Assembly: GCA_021731025.1 (NCBI GenBank)
Contig: JAKFYD010000008.1
Coordinates: 58,668-122,667 of the forward strand
Origin: Pseudobdellovibrionaceae bacterium
GTDB lineage: Bacteria; Bdellovibrionota; Bdellovibrionia; Bdellovibrionales; Bdellovibrionaceae
Reading direction: 5' to 3'
Length of the DNA: 64,000 bases
Below are positions 1-8,855 of the stretch, piece after piece. Positions within the stretch are counted from its first letter, which is position 1; every line of letters starts with the position of its first letter. Below the pieces are notes generated by a model. That model did no database searches. It had not been told where the DNA came from and saw only the letters and a program-made list of their open reading frames with translations. The translations under genes were made by a program, and so were the position numbers.

Positions 1-2
1 AA

Positions 3-1010
3 AAAGACGGCTATTTTTTAAGAAAGATTCAGCCTCGCTCGATTGCTGATGAAACTGGCTTAAGGCGCGGAGACAAAATTTTAAAAATTAACGAGAAGAA
101 TGTTGCCGCTTTAGGTTTGAACCAGGTTCTGGAACTTCTGCGAAGTGAGCCCAGCCAAAATATTCAGCTGACTGTTTTACGTAAAGATAAAAGCATCAAC
201 TTTCAATTGAAGCGTCGAATGAATACGAACGAAGCTATTACCTCGCAAGTGCTTCCCGGAAAACGAAAGCTGGGCTTGTTAACAATTAGCCGTTTTACTT
301 ACGAGACCTGTGAGATAACAAAAAAGAAAGTGCAATCGCTGATTAAGGATGGCATTCGAGGTCTGCTGGTTGATCTGCGCGATAACCCCGGAGGCCTTGT
401 GGAAGAGGCGGCTTGTACCGCAAGTCTTTTCGTTGGTCCAAGAAAGATGTTTGTCTTAAAATATCTTGAAGTCGATAAAGAAGAAGAAATCTTTTATGGT
501 GATCAAGAAAAAATATTTTCAGCTCCGCTTGCTGTACTGATAAATTCAGAAACAGCTTCTTCCGCAGAGCTCTTTGCAGGAATTCTTCGCGACTACAATC
601 GTGGAGTTATTGTTGGTGAACGCAGTTTTGGTAAAGGCTCCTTCCAAGAAGGTGACACTTGGTTTAAAAATTCATCTTTGGCTTTATTCCAGACCCAAGG
701 TCTTTTCTACTTACCTTCAGGGGATAGTCCTCAAGCGGTGGGCATTGAACCTGATATTGAAATTCGAGGCAAATCCGCTTTTCAAGAGAGAGAAGCCCAA
801 ATGTTTCTCTATCCTTTGCAAGCCAGTCGGCCAACGGCTTCTCACGGGCGTAAGAAAATGAATTTGGCTTCTTGTGGCGATAAAGGGGGAAGCTTAGAGG
901 ACCCCGAGCTTTTGAAAGCCCAGTTAGCTTTATCTTGCGCTTCAATGGGAAGTTCTTCGGCCAATACCACAGACTATGAAGGCTTGCATGATTCAAACGG
1001 ATCTTTTTAA
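3..1010 (+). CDS. S41 family C-terminal processing peptidase (3' part; start lies before the window)
   Basis: The reading frame is open from the first bases of the window, so this is the C-terminal 335 codons of a longer gene. Visible residues 1-75 form a PDZ domain (GLRRGDKILKINEK, then EPSQNIQLTVLRK). The peptidase core follows. The catalytic Ser/Lys/Gln set of CtpA/Prc enzymes is visible: Ser186 in TASSAELFAG, Lys211 in SFGKGSFQ exactly 25 residues later, and Gln215 four residues on, the same spacing as in E. coli Prc. Such proteases trim or degrade envelope proteins in the periplasm; the signal peptide would be in the missing part. An internal TTG at 117 would cut the PDZ domain, so it is not a credible start. 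The 3' end overlaps the next gene by 35 nt. Confidence 0.93.
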   Translation, partial: KDGYFLRKIQPRSIADETGLRRGDKILKINEKNVAALGLNQVLELLRSEPSQNIQLTVLRKDKSINFQLKRRMNTNEAITSQVLPGKRKLGLLTISRFTYETCEITKKKVQSLIKDGIRGLLVDLRDNPGGLVEEAACTASLFVGPRKMFVLKYLEVDKEEEIFYGDQEKIFSAPLAVLINSETASSAELFAGILRDYNRGVIVGERSFGKGSFQEGDTWFKNSSLALFQTQGLFYLPSGDSPQAVGIEPDIEIRGKSAFQEREAQMFLYPLQASRPTASHGRKKMNLASCGDKGGSLEDPELLKAQLALSCASMGSSSANTTDYEGLHDSNGSF

Positions 1011-1617
1011 AACACAATTTATTCCTGCAGCCAAAAACTCACAGAAGTTGATGATTGTTTTCCATGGACGCGGGGATAGCTTGCGCCCCTTTCGAGAATT
1101 CAACGAAGAGTTGGCCATACCTGAAATGAATTATCTGTTGGTGAATGCTCCTCGGAAATTCATGAAAGGATTTTCTTGGTATGGGGAACCACCCTTTCAA
1201 AAAGGTGGTGTTTTAAAGATAAGAAACAAGCTTATGCTTTTATTGAATCAACTCGAAGATCAAGGTTGGCGTAGCAAAGATATATTCTTGCTTGGATTTT
1301 CACAGGGAAGTTTAATCAGCGCGGATTTAGCTTTGCATTATCCTAAGAAATTAGGTGGTGTGGTTGGAGTCAGCGGATATTTTCAATTCTTTCCAAGATG
1401 GCGTCAAAGTTTAAAGACGACAGCACGTCGAACTCCGTGGCTGATGACCCACGGGCACCGTGATGACATCCTAAATATTGAAGACACACGTTACGGAGTT
1501 CGCAAATTAAAAAATGCAGGCGTTCCCATTGATTGGGTTGAACTCAATAAAAAACACACTTTTGTGGAAGAGGAATATCCCATCATCCGCAAATGGGTTC
1601 GCAGGAACCTCTTCTGA
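976..1617 (+). CDS. Alpha/beta hydrolase, phospholipase/carboxylesterase family
   Basis: A 213-residue single-domain alpha/beta hydrolase, the usual size for the YpfH/carboxylesterase group. Visible elements are the first strand and oxyanion turn (LMIVFHGRGDS, residues 25-35), the nucleophile elbow GFSQGS with Ser109, a candidate acid at Asp163/164 (HGHRDDILN) and His194 (KKHTF). No signal peptide, so probably cytoplasmic; the substrate cannot be told. It overlaps the S41 peptidase end, suggesting co-transcription; ATG 988 is an alternative start. The last 14 nt of the gene, including the TGA stop, form part of the left arm of the long inverted repeat at 1604-1727. Confidence 0.85.
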   Translation: MKACMIQTDLFKTQFIPAAKNSQKLMIVFHGRGDSLRPFREFNEELAIPEMNYLLVNAPRKFMKGFSWYGEPPFQKGGVLKIRNKLMLLLNQLEDQGWRSKDIFLLGFSQGSLISADLALHYPKKLGGVVGVSGYFQFFPRWRQSLKTTARRTPWLMTHGHRDDILNIEDTRYGVRKLKNAGVPIDWVELNKKHTFVEEEYPIIRKWVRRNLF

Positions 1618-1727
1618 TAAGCCCGGGCTCTTCGTTGCTTAGTCGGGCGGCTTGTGCGGCGTACTGACGTACGCCTCCGCGCCTTCCTCCTGCGCGCCTC
1701 GATCGCGGGCTTATCAGAAGAGGTTCC
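1604..1727. repeat. Long inverted repeat with structured GC-rich core, copy 1 (probable two-way terminator)
   Basis: A perfect 22-bp inverted repeat (1604-1625 and 1706-1727) encloses an 80-bp GC-rich core. The core holds a nested hairpin, GGCGTAC-TGAC-GTACGCC (1659-1676). The left arm includes the last codons and stop of the hydrolase gene, so the right arm is an inverted copy of that gene end. It lies between convergent genes. A homologous element lies at 17540-17660; the cores share TCGGGC, TGCG, GCCTC, CGCC and a terminal GCC-T-Y-GATC in the same order. I know no named family for it. Termination for both genes is the simplest reading. No T-run follows, so function is inference. Confidence 0.8.
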
Positions 1728-1751
1728 ATATTCTGCGTGGCCTAATTGCTC

Positions 1752-3602
1752 TTAAATATCTTCTTGGTATTCTTCGACGAGGGAGAGTAGGCGTGAGAAG
1801 AGTTGGGTTTGCGTTGAGGGTTGGTAAACTTTTTTGTAGTGGGGAGAGACGGTGACTTCTGGATATCCCAGATGGCTGAACACCAATCCGTCGATGACTT
1901 TTTGAATTTGCAGAAACGAGAGTCCGCGCTTTTTTTCTAATAATATTTCACTGACGATTTGAATCAGAGCGTTTCCGGTGATGCGGCGGCTTGCATTGAG
2001 TTTCTGCGCTCGCAACCACAGGGATCGCAAAATTAATTTTTCATTTTGCGAAGGGGAAAGGGCACGGATCAGCTGCCGATAGAGTTTTTGAAATTCGAGG
2101 ATTTTGCGGCGCTGCTTTTCGCCAAGGCGCAAATCTTGAGCTTTGGCAAAACTGGATAGAGTGAGCTGGAAAAACTGCTCGGGGGGCATAAAGGAATCCG
2201 TGGTCTCTTGCTTCAAGTAATATTCGGGAAGATCTCGAAGCAGCGTCCTTAAATTAAAGAGAGCCGGGTGATTGACTCCATCGGCGACTTTTGCAGCATT
2301 GCCACTGATTTTTGTTCTCTCGAGTTCGCTGAAAACTTTGTGAAATCTATCAAAGGTGCTCAGGTGATTTTTTAAAATTTCTTGACGTTGTTTCGGTGAA
2401 AATCCCATACGGTACAGTAGGCGGTCATTGCGTTCACGGATAAAATCCTGATCAAATTTTTTAATGATGGGATGACTGGAAAATTCCTTAAGTGGCTTTT
2501 TTTTGCCTGTCTTCAATGCTTGCACCATTTGGGCAAACACTTGGATCAGGAGTTGAGCCTTTTTTCGCTGCTCATTTAGATTTGTCGAAAATCTTTCGAT
2601 ATCATCGTAGCGGTATTTATCATGACGAAGGCCGAATTGGCGAACACTGCCATAATCAATGATTCCGGCATGGGCCAAAACATTGTCTCCGTCCCAGTCC
2701 AACCAAGCAAAAATGTAATCAACGTCAAGTTGGGCAATGAACCTGGCGTAAGATTTTTCCAAATGTTCTAGAAGCTCATCGTATTTTCTGTCGTCTTTAA
2801 AATTGAACACCCAGGATTCATTTTGAATTTGTCGTTGAATAAAATAATCGACCGCAACTTTAAGTTCTGCAAACCGATTTTGTTTGAGATAAAGAAAGAG
2901 ATGGGCTGGTCGCAATAAATTCGGTGCCGCCCTGACGCCGATGCCTACGCCTTTTCCTAAATCAATCACGCACAGAACTCGCTCAGTCGGAATTCCTTGA
3001 AGATGGAAACTTTCAGCCAAAATCGCGGCTCCCAAAAGTTCATCGATTTCGGCCTGGCCGCAGCCGTAGCCAAATTCGGTGGCTCCTGTGCGCAAAGGTT
3101 TTTGCGCTTCCACCGCACCCGGTGACAAACAAGTAACACCGGTGCCACGGCTCGAGACATCCCAGAAATTTCCTCGATGTTCGATCATCCCATTCCAAAT
3201 TCCGCGACCGTCTCCGGAAGTCTTTCCCACTTTGCTCGCATGCTGCAATTGCAAGTAACGAGTAGCCATATACTTGTGAGGTTTGATGGATTGCAAAGGG
3301 ATGCGTCGTTGATTGAGCTCGTCGTATTCATTAATGATCTGCAGAGAAAATGTTTTTAATAGTTGATCTTCGAGCTGTTCGTTCATTTGATGAGGATGAT
3401 CCGCAGGTATTAAACCCATTTCTTTGGCGAGAATAAAATTAAAATAACAAATGCGGCCTTGATTCAATTCCCGAACTCGATAGGAAACATGACCCTCGGG
3501 AAGTAGTTTCATCCAGGGATGTTGGCCATTAAGCCTATCGAATACTCTGTAAGAATTATCCGACTTGGCGTTTTTGCGAAGGGCTGCAAACTTTGTGGTC
3601 AT
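1752..3602 (-). CDS. Divergent SelO/YdiU-like protein (UPF0061, pseudokinase-fold AMPylase family)
   Basis: 616 residues. The order of conserved blocks follows SelO/YdiU: GDGRGIWNG (glycine-rich block, about residue 133), WDVSSRGTGVT, LLGAAILAESFHLQGIPTERV, APNLLRPAHLFLY, and the metal-binding Asp-Asn plus second Asp in WDGDNVLAHAGIIDYGSV (about residues 300-320). SelO enzymes transfer AMP from ATP to Ser/Thr/Tyr of target proteins. The sequence departs clearly from classical SelO outside these blocks, for example in the long C-terminal helical part, so activity is inferred. The C-terminal Cys of many SelO proteins is absent (it ends EEYQEDI). It is transcribed towards the hydrolase gene, with the structured repeat between them. 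Confidence 0.75.
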   Translation of the reverse strand: MTTKFAALRKNAKSDNSYRVFDRLNGQHPWMKLLPEGHVSYRVRELNQGRICYFNFILAKEMGLIPADHPHQMNEQLEDQLLKTFSLQIINEYDELNQRRIPLQSIKPHKYMATRYLQLQHASKVGKTSGDGRGIWNGMIEHRGNFWDVSSRGTGVTCLSPGAVEAQKPLRTGATEFGYGCGQAEIDELLGAAILAESFHLQGIPTERVLCVIDLGKGVGIGVRAAPNLLRPAHLFLYLKQNRFAELKVAVDYFIQRQIQNESWVFNFKDDRKYDELLEHLEKSYARFIAQLDVDYIFAWLDWDGDNVLAHAGIIDYGSVRQFGLRHDKYRYDDIERFSTNLNEQRKKAQLLIQVFAQMVQALKTGKKKPLKEFSSHPIIKKFDQDFIRERNDRLLYRMGFSPKQRQEILKNHLSTFDRFHKVFSELERTKISGNAAKVADGVNHPALFNLRTLLRDLPEYYLKQETTDSFMPPEQFFQLTLSSFAKAQDLRLGEKQRRKILEFQKLYRQLIRALSPSQNEKLILRSLWLRAQKLNASRRITGNALIQIVSEILLEKKRGLSFLQIQKVIDGLVFSHLGYPEVTVSPHYKKVYQPSTQTQLFSRLLSLVEEYQEDI

Positions 3603-3784
3603 CTGTCTAGCCTATCGGTCGAGCTAAATGAGTCCTTAAATGAGACATCTGAAATTTAGACTTTGGTAGAGGCTTGTTAATTCAATAACTTAGGAGATCG
3701 CCCTATTTGGGTTTGCAGAAGTAAAAACCGATGGGTTTTGGCCTTGGAATTGCTCTCAAATTTGCTGTAAGAAAGAGAGTTTAA

Positions 3785-4390
3785 ATGAAGAAGAACCACG
3801 GACTAATATTGATTTTTTGTTTATCGGCTTCTCTGGCGAGTGAAGCCAAATACTCTGTCATCAACGGAGCAAAACTCAAAGAATCCAACAGAACTTGTCC
3901 CTTAAAAAATTCCGATGATACTCATCGCCGCCAAGAACTTTCAAAAGGCTGGGAGTCTCTTCCCACAGCGGTCTTGGTTGCTAAAGAAGTTCATATGGTT
4001 GTTGATGGTCCAGGATTGCACTATGAATCGCTTCAGAATTTTTTGATTCCTGGAACTAAAGCTTTAGTGTGTGGCCATAGTAAACAAAATTCAGTTCAGA
4101 GATTTTCAATTTTAGTTCCAACGCTGATCGATACCACGATCAGTGCAAAAGTGGGCTCTAGCGTCTGGAATTTTCAGCTGCTTCTTGATCAGAAAAACAT
4201 TAAATCATGGAATTTGCCCAGCAAAGGATCCAATCAATCCTTTGAGCTTGCAAAAATTTTTAAAGATCAAGGTGTTCAAGAAAAATATTACCGCAGAGAC
4301 TCGGATGAATATGAAATCGTAGCAACTAAAGAAGTTGAAGGAAAGACGATCACTCTCAGTGTTGTGTTCGATAGCATTGAAGATCTTTAA
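3785..4390 (+). CDS. Secreted protein of unknown function
   Basis: 201 residues. The N-terminus has a short basic start (MKKNHG), a hydrophobic stretch (LILIFCLSASLA) and a likely cleavage after ASEA, so export by Sec is expected. Two cysteines (near residues 38 and 95) could form a disulfide. I recognise no domain. The start is supported by a purine-rich AGAAAGAGAG just upstream. It stands alone, preceded by a 182-bp gap and followed by a convergent gene after 20 nt. The spaced hairpin AAAACC-GATG-GGTTTT around 3725 in the upstream gap is small and of unknown value. Confidence 0.6.
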   Translation: MKKNHGLILIFCLSASLASEAKYSVINGAKLKESNRTCPLKNSDDTHRRQELSKGWESLPTAVLVAKEVHMVVDGPGLHYESLQNFLIPGTKALVCGHSKQNSVQRFSILVPTLIDTTISAKVGSSVWNFQLLLDQKNIKSWNLPSKGSNQSFELAKIFKDQGVQEKYYRRDSDEYEIVATKEVEGKTITLSVVFDSIEDL

Positions 4391-4410
4391 AATTTAAAAA
4401 TAATCTGAAT

Positions 4411-4839
4411 TTATAAAGTGTTCTTGTCGAGGGCCTTATTTATTTTTTCCGCCAAATGGGAAAAAAAATCTTTTTCGCGAAGCTTGATCCGCGCAGCTTT
4501 GTCGCCGGCAATATAAGCATCCAACTTGTTACTCATATTGAAAATGGGGCCAGCAATTTTATTCGTAAATACTCGCGCCCAAAGCCAAATTGCAAAAATT
4601 GAAAAACCAACCAGGCCCACGAGCATATACATCATATTATTCCACTGCGTGAACAGCTCCAGTTTAGCATCCGGAGTTAAGTAATCCGTACTTTCTAAAA
4701 AATCAAAAATGCGATTCATGAAATAATAAACACCAATCAAAAAGATAACACACACACAGATTCCCGCAGAAATAATAATTCCCATCACGCGGTATTGAAA
4801 TTGAGGATCAATAATGAGTTTCTTACGAGTCACTTTCAT
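4411..4839 (-). CDS. Membrane protein with HAMP-like domain
   Basis: 142 residues: a basic N-terminus, transmembrane helix 1 (about residues 18-40), a short periplasmic loop, transmembrane helix 2 (about 70-92), then a HAMP-like segment (NKIAGPIFNMSNKLDAYIAGD, REKDFFSHLAEKINKAL) ending the protein. HAMP domains normally pass signals from a membrane sensor to a kinase or chemoreceptor module, but no output module follows here. It lies 16 nt after the large prepilin-like gene on the same strand and is probably co-transcribed, so it may serve the pilin-like complex. That link is inferred from position only. Confidence 0.7.
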   Translation of the reverse strand: MKVTRKKLIIDPQFQYRVMGIIISAGICVCVIFLIGVYYFMNRIFDFLESTDYLTPDAKLELFTQWNNMMYMLVGLVGFSIFAIWLWARVFTNKIAGPIFNMSNKLDAYIAGDKAARIKLREKDFFSHLAEKINKALDKNTL

Positions 4840-4855
4840 GGATTCCTCCTACGAG

Positions 4856-7800
4856 CTAATTATCCAACAGACTCGTATCAATTGTACAGAAAGGAAGTCC
4901 AGAATCAGTACTTGGGTTATACTTTTCGTAGTATTTTAATTCTGATTTAAAAGGATCTTTCTTCGCTTCGTCCGCTTTCAAAGGTCCAGATGGTGCAAAG
5001 CCTGGAGTATCACAACGCTTCCAGCATTTGAATTTACCCGGGCCAGCTGTGGGATCAACTTTACCAATGTCAGGCTTGGTAGGATCGGGTCTGCTACTGT
5101 CAGGCTTGATATTGTCGGGCCTATTCGGAATGGGATCAGGAATAATTAAGTTTCCGTTAGGATCCTTCGTCGGTGTTGAACCTGGGCCCGTTTTAGGTGG
5201 CATTACTGCGTTCGTATCAGTAATCGCTTCAGGATAGCCAATCTTAATCGTGCGAGTGGATTTATCAGGCATAACGATCGTTTCGTCTGTGGCGCAATCA
5301 TCGGGATATGCAAAGCCAGCGCTTTTTCCAAAGGCCCGTGTCGATGGATCTAAGGGCGTCGCTAAAGGTGCAAAGTCCGCACTGACCACCCCAGTGTTTC
5401 CAATGACAGCTCCACATTCTGCAATCTTCGCCGTAGTGTCGTTACCCGCGACCGTCGATGACCACAAAGTATCTGGTGCTGTCGAGTAATAGGTATCATT
5501 AAACGGAATTTTGTTGAAATTGACCTCTAAACATTGAGGCACACCTTTATCTGGTTTTTTAAATTCAGCAGTTACAGGGTTAGTACTCCAGGTGGGCTTG
5601 TAAGCCGTTCTGACTTCGAAGCAATTATTGAGATCGCCCTTACCTAGGGGTTTTCCATTCGGTTGACTGTAGGAACCAAACTGAGCTCCATCTTCCCAAA
5701 CTCCATTCATGCAAATAAAATTTGCGGTGCAGAGTTTTCCAGTCTGTGGAAAGAATTGTTTCCAAGCGACTTCGGTGCCGTGGGCAATCTGGCTTTTCAT
5801 ATCGTAAGAAGCCATCGTCCCTGACAGGGTTTTACCAGCAAGCTTAACATTAAAAGTTGTACTACCCTTGCTGACCGGGATGGTCGTAGGATCGCAATTG
5901 AGGATGTCCGTTTCATTATCAGCGACGGAAAGGGTATCGCTCCAATTAGGACCAGGAGGATCACGTCGCTGGCAATTGTAACCACAGGTGCAACCATCGT
6001 CGACTTTTCCATTGCAGGATGTATATCTTGTGCCGGCCGTATAAGAAGTTGTCGATCCAGATTCGCAACCGAGACCGCCACTAATGCAAGCGCCTCCCAA
6101 ACTTCCGGCTATGAGCCCTAAAGCTCCCCCTGTGGAGTAGAGAAGGTATGAACCTATTGCCACAGTAAAAGCGCGGAAAAAGCTATTGCCTAGGATTCCA
6201 CCTTTCCCTTTTTTCTTAGGGCAGCGATTGCAATCACAGGCGTAGCAAGGCGGGGGTTTAAAATAAACTTTAGGAACAACTTCTTTAATTCGTGGGGGTA
6301 CGCTTTCAATTCCCGGTGTAGGAGTTAAAATTTGTTTTTGCGGAGGGTAAACTAAGTTTCCCGCAGGATCGACAGCGGCAATCGCAAATTTTAATTCACA
6401 ACCCCAAAGTCTTTGATGTTTTGAACCGGCAGGATTAGTGTTTGCGATAATGCCATCATACTGAAATTGATATTCAAAGTAGGGGCGCCCGTCATTGCCG
6501 GTGACAGTATTTACAGCATCAGGTTTTTCACCACAGAAGCTGAGTTGTTCACAGGGAACCCAACCTGTTTGTCTTGGTTTCCAGTCATAGATAATTCTGA
6601 CGGAACTATTTCCACCCGCGCCATCGCCTTTATGATTGTTCATGCACCAGCCACCATTGGCGACTTCGCCTTGAAGCCATTGGTTTGATGTATCCATGCA
6701 CAGAGGAACAGCGCCAGGCTCTTTGGTGAGAAGATCATAGACACGGAATTTTAAATAAAATCCATTGAGATAAGGAGTGGTGTGATTCTGGCTGCACATA
6801 GGTCGTTGGCGCCCATTGTTTCCAGCATCAGATGCTCCGGAAGAATCTTCAAGACCGGTGCTTTGATTGTGAGCCAAATTAGTAAAAATTGTACGCAAAT
6901 CAGGGCGAAGTCCCTGACCTGCTGACCAGCTGCCTGCAAACAAAGTGCTGTTTTTATTGCTGAGATCACGAGTGCGATTATTTAATGGGAACTCTCCCTC
7001 GGCAATCAGTCTGATGTTGTTTTCAGTTTTTGTGATTCCATTTAAATTGAGTATTTTAAAATCTGAAGTGAAGTCCATCGCATTGTGCAGATCCTGAGCG
7101 TAAGAGTATTCTTTTTTGTGATCACAAGTTTCAACTGCACCTGTGACAGCATCCGTGAGTGTCCCCGTTAAGTAGACTCGTATTCCATGGTCTTCCGTCA
7201 TCCATCCTGGAAATTGCGAAATTAAAAAATTACCATCAGTATAGGGTTCTGTTGTCGGGACTCCGGAGCGAAGGGAGTTTCGTGGACGTGGCCAAAATTT
7301 TGTTCCCGCTGTGGGCGAGTAAGCACTCCCATCATTTAAGGAAAAGGGTTCAAGCTTCATGCGAAAGCTGGCTGTATAATTTGATGGGATTCCCGAAGGG
7401 TGCAGTGTCGTCGGTACTGCAGCTTCAGCGGCATAACCACTGAAATTGTAAAGGTCAGCCAAAGAGGCAAGAGGTCCATCTAAAAGCAGGGGAGTGTAAT
7501 TTGTAATTCCATTATTCGTAACCGTAAAAGTTCCACCAAAAAGTGAAGCCGAGGGATTTGTTACATATAAAGCCGTCGCGCCGTATTTGGAAAATCGTGA
7601 AGATAAAAGCGAAGGTATTTTCAGAATTGGTAAGGGTACGCTAGGATTTGCGTAGGTCGAACCAAAGTTTCCAACGGGACTGATTATTCCACGTGTTCCC
7701 GAAGGATCAACTTTCAATTTATCAATTCGCGCAACGATGTTTGAAAGGTAACTGCGACATAAGCCCGAGCTCGAAGCTAATTTGATAACACTCATTTGGG

Positions 7801-7906
7801 AGGTAAACATCGGGACTAAAGATAGAACCATGATCGCCAAAATGGCGAGACAGGCTAAACCTTCAATCACAGAAATACCACGAGAATTTAATTTGAACTT
7901 GTTCAT
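4856..7906 (-). CDS. Very large prepilin-like protein (type IV pilin N-terminus, 1016 residues)
   Basis: The N-terminus has a prepilin peptidase site, SRG|ISVIE, with Glu at +5 followed by a hydrophobic helix (GLACLAILAIMVLSLVPMF). Typical pilins and pseudopilins are 120-350 residues, so about 980 residues of extra, cysteine-containing extracellular sequence is exceptional. Around residues 552-612 there is a Cys cluster (CYACDCNRCPKKK) followed by a hydrophobic Gly/Ala-rich stretch (FFRAFTVAIGSYLLYSTGG). Around residues 900-960 a Pro/Asp-rich linker (RPDNIKPDSSRPDPTKPD) precedes a Cys-containing end. No known adhesin domain was recognised. Divergent PilW-like and GspK/PilX-like genes start 28 bp away, suggesting a pilus-tip or secretion-tip complex; a tip adhesin is the best guess. 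Confidence 0.8.
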   Translation of the reverse strand: MNKFKLNSRGISVIEGLACLAILAIMVLSLVPMFTSQMSVIKLASSSGLCRSYLSNIVARIDKLKVDPSGTRGIISPVGNFGSTYANPSVPLPILKIPSLLSSRFSKYGATALYVTNPSASLFGGTFTVTNNGITNYTPLLLDGPLASLADLYNFSGYAAEAAVPTTLHPSGIPSNYTASFRMKLEPFSLNDGSAYSPTAGTKFWPRPRNSLRSGVPTTEPYTDGNFLISQFPGWMTEDHGIRVYLTGTLTDAVTGAVETCDHKKEYSYAQDLHNAMDFTSDFKILNLNGITKTENNIRLIAEGEFPLNNRTRDLSNKNSTLFAGSWSAGQGLRPDLRTIFTNLAHNQSTGLEDSSGASDAGNNGRQRPMCSQNHTTPYLNGFYLKFRVYDLLTKEPGAVPLCMDTSNQWLQGEVANGGWCMNNHKGDGAGGNSSVRIIYDWKPRQTGWVPCEQLSFCGEKPDAVNTVTGNDGRPYFEYQFQYDGIIANTNPAGSKHQRLWGCELKFAIAAVDPAGNLVYPPQKQILTPTPGIESVPPRIKEVVPKVYFKPPPCYACDCNRCPKKKGKGGILGNSFFRAFTVAIGSYLLYSTGGALGLIAGSLGGACISGGLGCESGSTTSYTAGTRYTSCNGKVDDGCTCGYNCQRRDPPGPNWSDTLSVADNETDILNCDPTTIPVSKGSTTFNVKLAGKTLSGTMASYDMKSQIAHGTEVAWKQFFPQTGKLCTANFICMNGVWEDGAQFGSYSQPNGKPLGKGDLNNCFEVRTAYKPTWSTNPVTAEFKKPDKGVPQCLEVNFNKIPFNDTYYSTAPDTLWSSTVAGNDTTAKIAECGAVIGNTGVVSADFAPLATPLDPSTRAFGKSAGFAYPDDCATDETIVMPDKSTRTIKIGYPEAITDTNAVMPPKTGPGSTPTKDPNGNLIIPDPIPNRPDNIKPDSSRPDPTKPDIGKVDPTAGPGKFKCWKRCDTPGFAPSGPLKADEAKKDPFKSELKYYEKYNPSTDSGLPFCTIDTSLLDN

Positions 7907-7916
7907 TGTAGGCTTA

Positions 7917-7941
7917 TCATCATAAAATCATTTTATGATGA
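7917..7941. promoter_or_regulatory. 25-bp perfect palindrome between divergent prepilin-like genes
   Basis: The half-site TCATCATAAAAT is followed by a central C and its exact complement ATTTTATGATGA. It fills most of the 28-bp gap between the divergent genes and runs over the ATGATG start of the rightward PilW-like gene. A symmetrical AT-rich site here could be an operator for a dimeric regulator controlling both genes. Alternatively, its hairpin in the rightward mRNA could hide the start codon. Seen directly; function inferred. Confidence 0.55.
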
Positions 7942-8855
7942 ATCGCTTTTCCCCCCATCATCCCAGACACTCTCAGTTTACTTTATTTCGGAAGTCCCAG
8001 CAAGGAATAACCCTCACTGAACTTCTCGTAGGGCTGGTCTTATTTTCAATTGTAGCCCTCTTTGTTGGCGTTATTATGTCTCAAACTCAGAAAACCTATT
8101 CGCAGATGTCAGGTCGAGTGAATCAAGAGGCCGAAGCCGAAGAAATGAGTGCCGTTTTGAGACACTACTTATCACAGGCTGTGGAACTGAGTGCTTACTC
8201 TGGCGTTAGTACAGCTGTCTCAAATTTAACCGGCCAAATTTTAAATTCTTACGACTTGGGAAGTTCATGGTCTTCAGGGACGGGGCTCAATGTAAATCCT
8301 GTGGCTTTGTTCTTTATGGATGATCAACCCAGTGACCAGCCAACAGTGCCTGCATCTCGACGATTTTTACCGGTGGCGGTTTTTGTTCAACGTCCTTCAG
8401 AAACAAAATATGGTTTAGTCGCTATCCAAATCGGAGAGCCAACCCAAACCAGTCTTAACGGGTCCAGTCCTGAATTTCGATTTACCAACATTGTCGATTT
8501 TAAAATCTTGAATGTCATCTATGAAAATGATTCGGTTTCTTCACCGCGAAGGAAAGTCATTTCTTTCACCGTCGTCTTTACAAAAAGATTTTTCAGGGAC
8601 AATGATGTGCCTCAACAGCGCTGGTGTCCTCCGGCAAAGATGACTAGTGGAAGTTGTCTCACAAAATCCTTTTATACGGACATTACGAAAACTGTCGATG
8701 TTAACGTTCGCAACAATGTTCTTGGTCCTTCCTATTCTCAAAGAAAAAAATCGCCTTTGGGTTCAACCGGGTGGTTTGTTCCTGAATCTAAAAGAGCTTT
8801 TCAGGGAGTTTATTTTCATCGGCCGCGTTTTCCAGTAGGAGCTCTGAAACGATGA
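7935..8855 (+). CDS. PilW-like minor prepilin
   Basis: 306 residues with a type III prepilin signal: SQQG|ITLTELLVGLVLFSIVALFVG has Gly at -1, Glu at +5 and a long hydrophobic helix, preceded by a 24-residue basic leader. The rest is a soluble, mostly beta-type ectodomain without a recognised family domain, as usual for PilW/GspJ-class minor pilins. These proteins cap or prime type IV pilus or type II secretion pseudopili. ATG 7938 is an equally possible start. The next gene begins within its stop (ATGA at 8852), a sign of translational coupling. Confidence 0.8.
   Translation: MMNRFSPHHPRHSQFTLFRKSQQGITLTELLVGLVLFSIVALFVGVIMSQTQKTYSQMSGRVNQEAEAEEMSAVLRHYLSQAVELSAYSGVSTAVSNLTGQILNSYDLGSSWSSGTGLNVNPVALFFMDDQPSDQPTVPASRRFLPVAVFVQRPSETKYGLVAIQIGEPTQTSLNGSSPEFRFTNIVDFKILNVIYENDSVSSPRRKVISFTVVFTKRFFRDNDVPQQRWCPPAKMTSGSCLTKSFYTDITKTVDVNVRNNVLGPSYSQRKKSPLGSTGWFVPESKRAFQGVYFHRPRFPVGALKR

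Noticed and set aside
1604..1727. Integron attC site
   Set aside because: Length and symmetry would fit, but the GTTRRRY/RYYYAAC core sites are missing and there are no cassettes or integrase.
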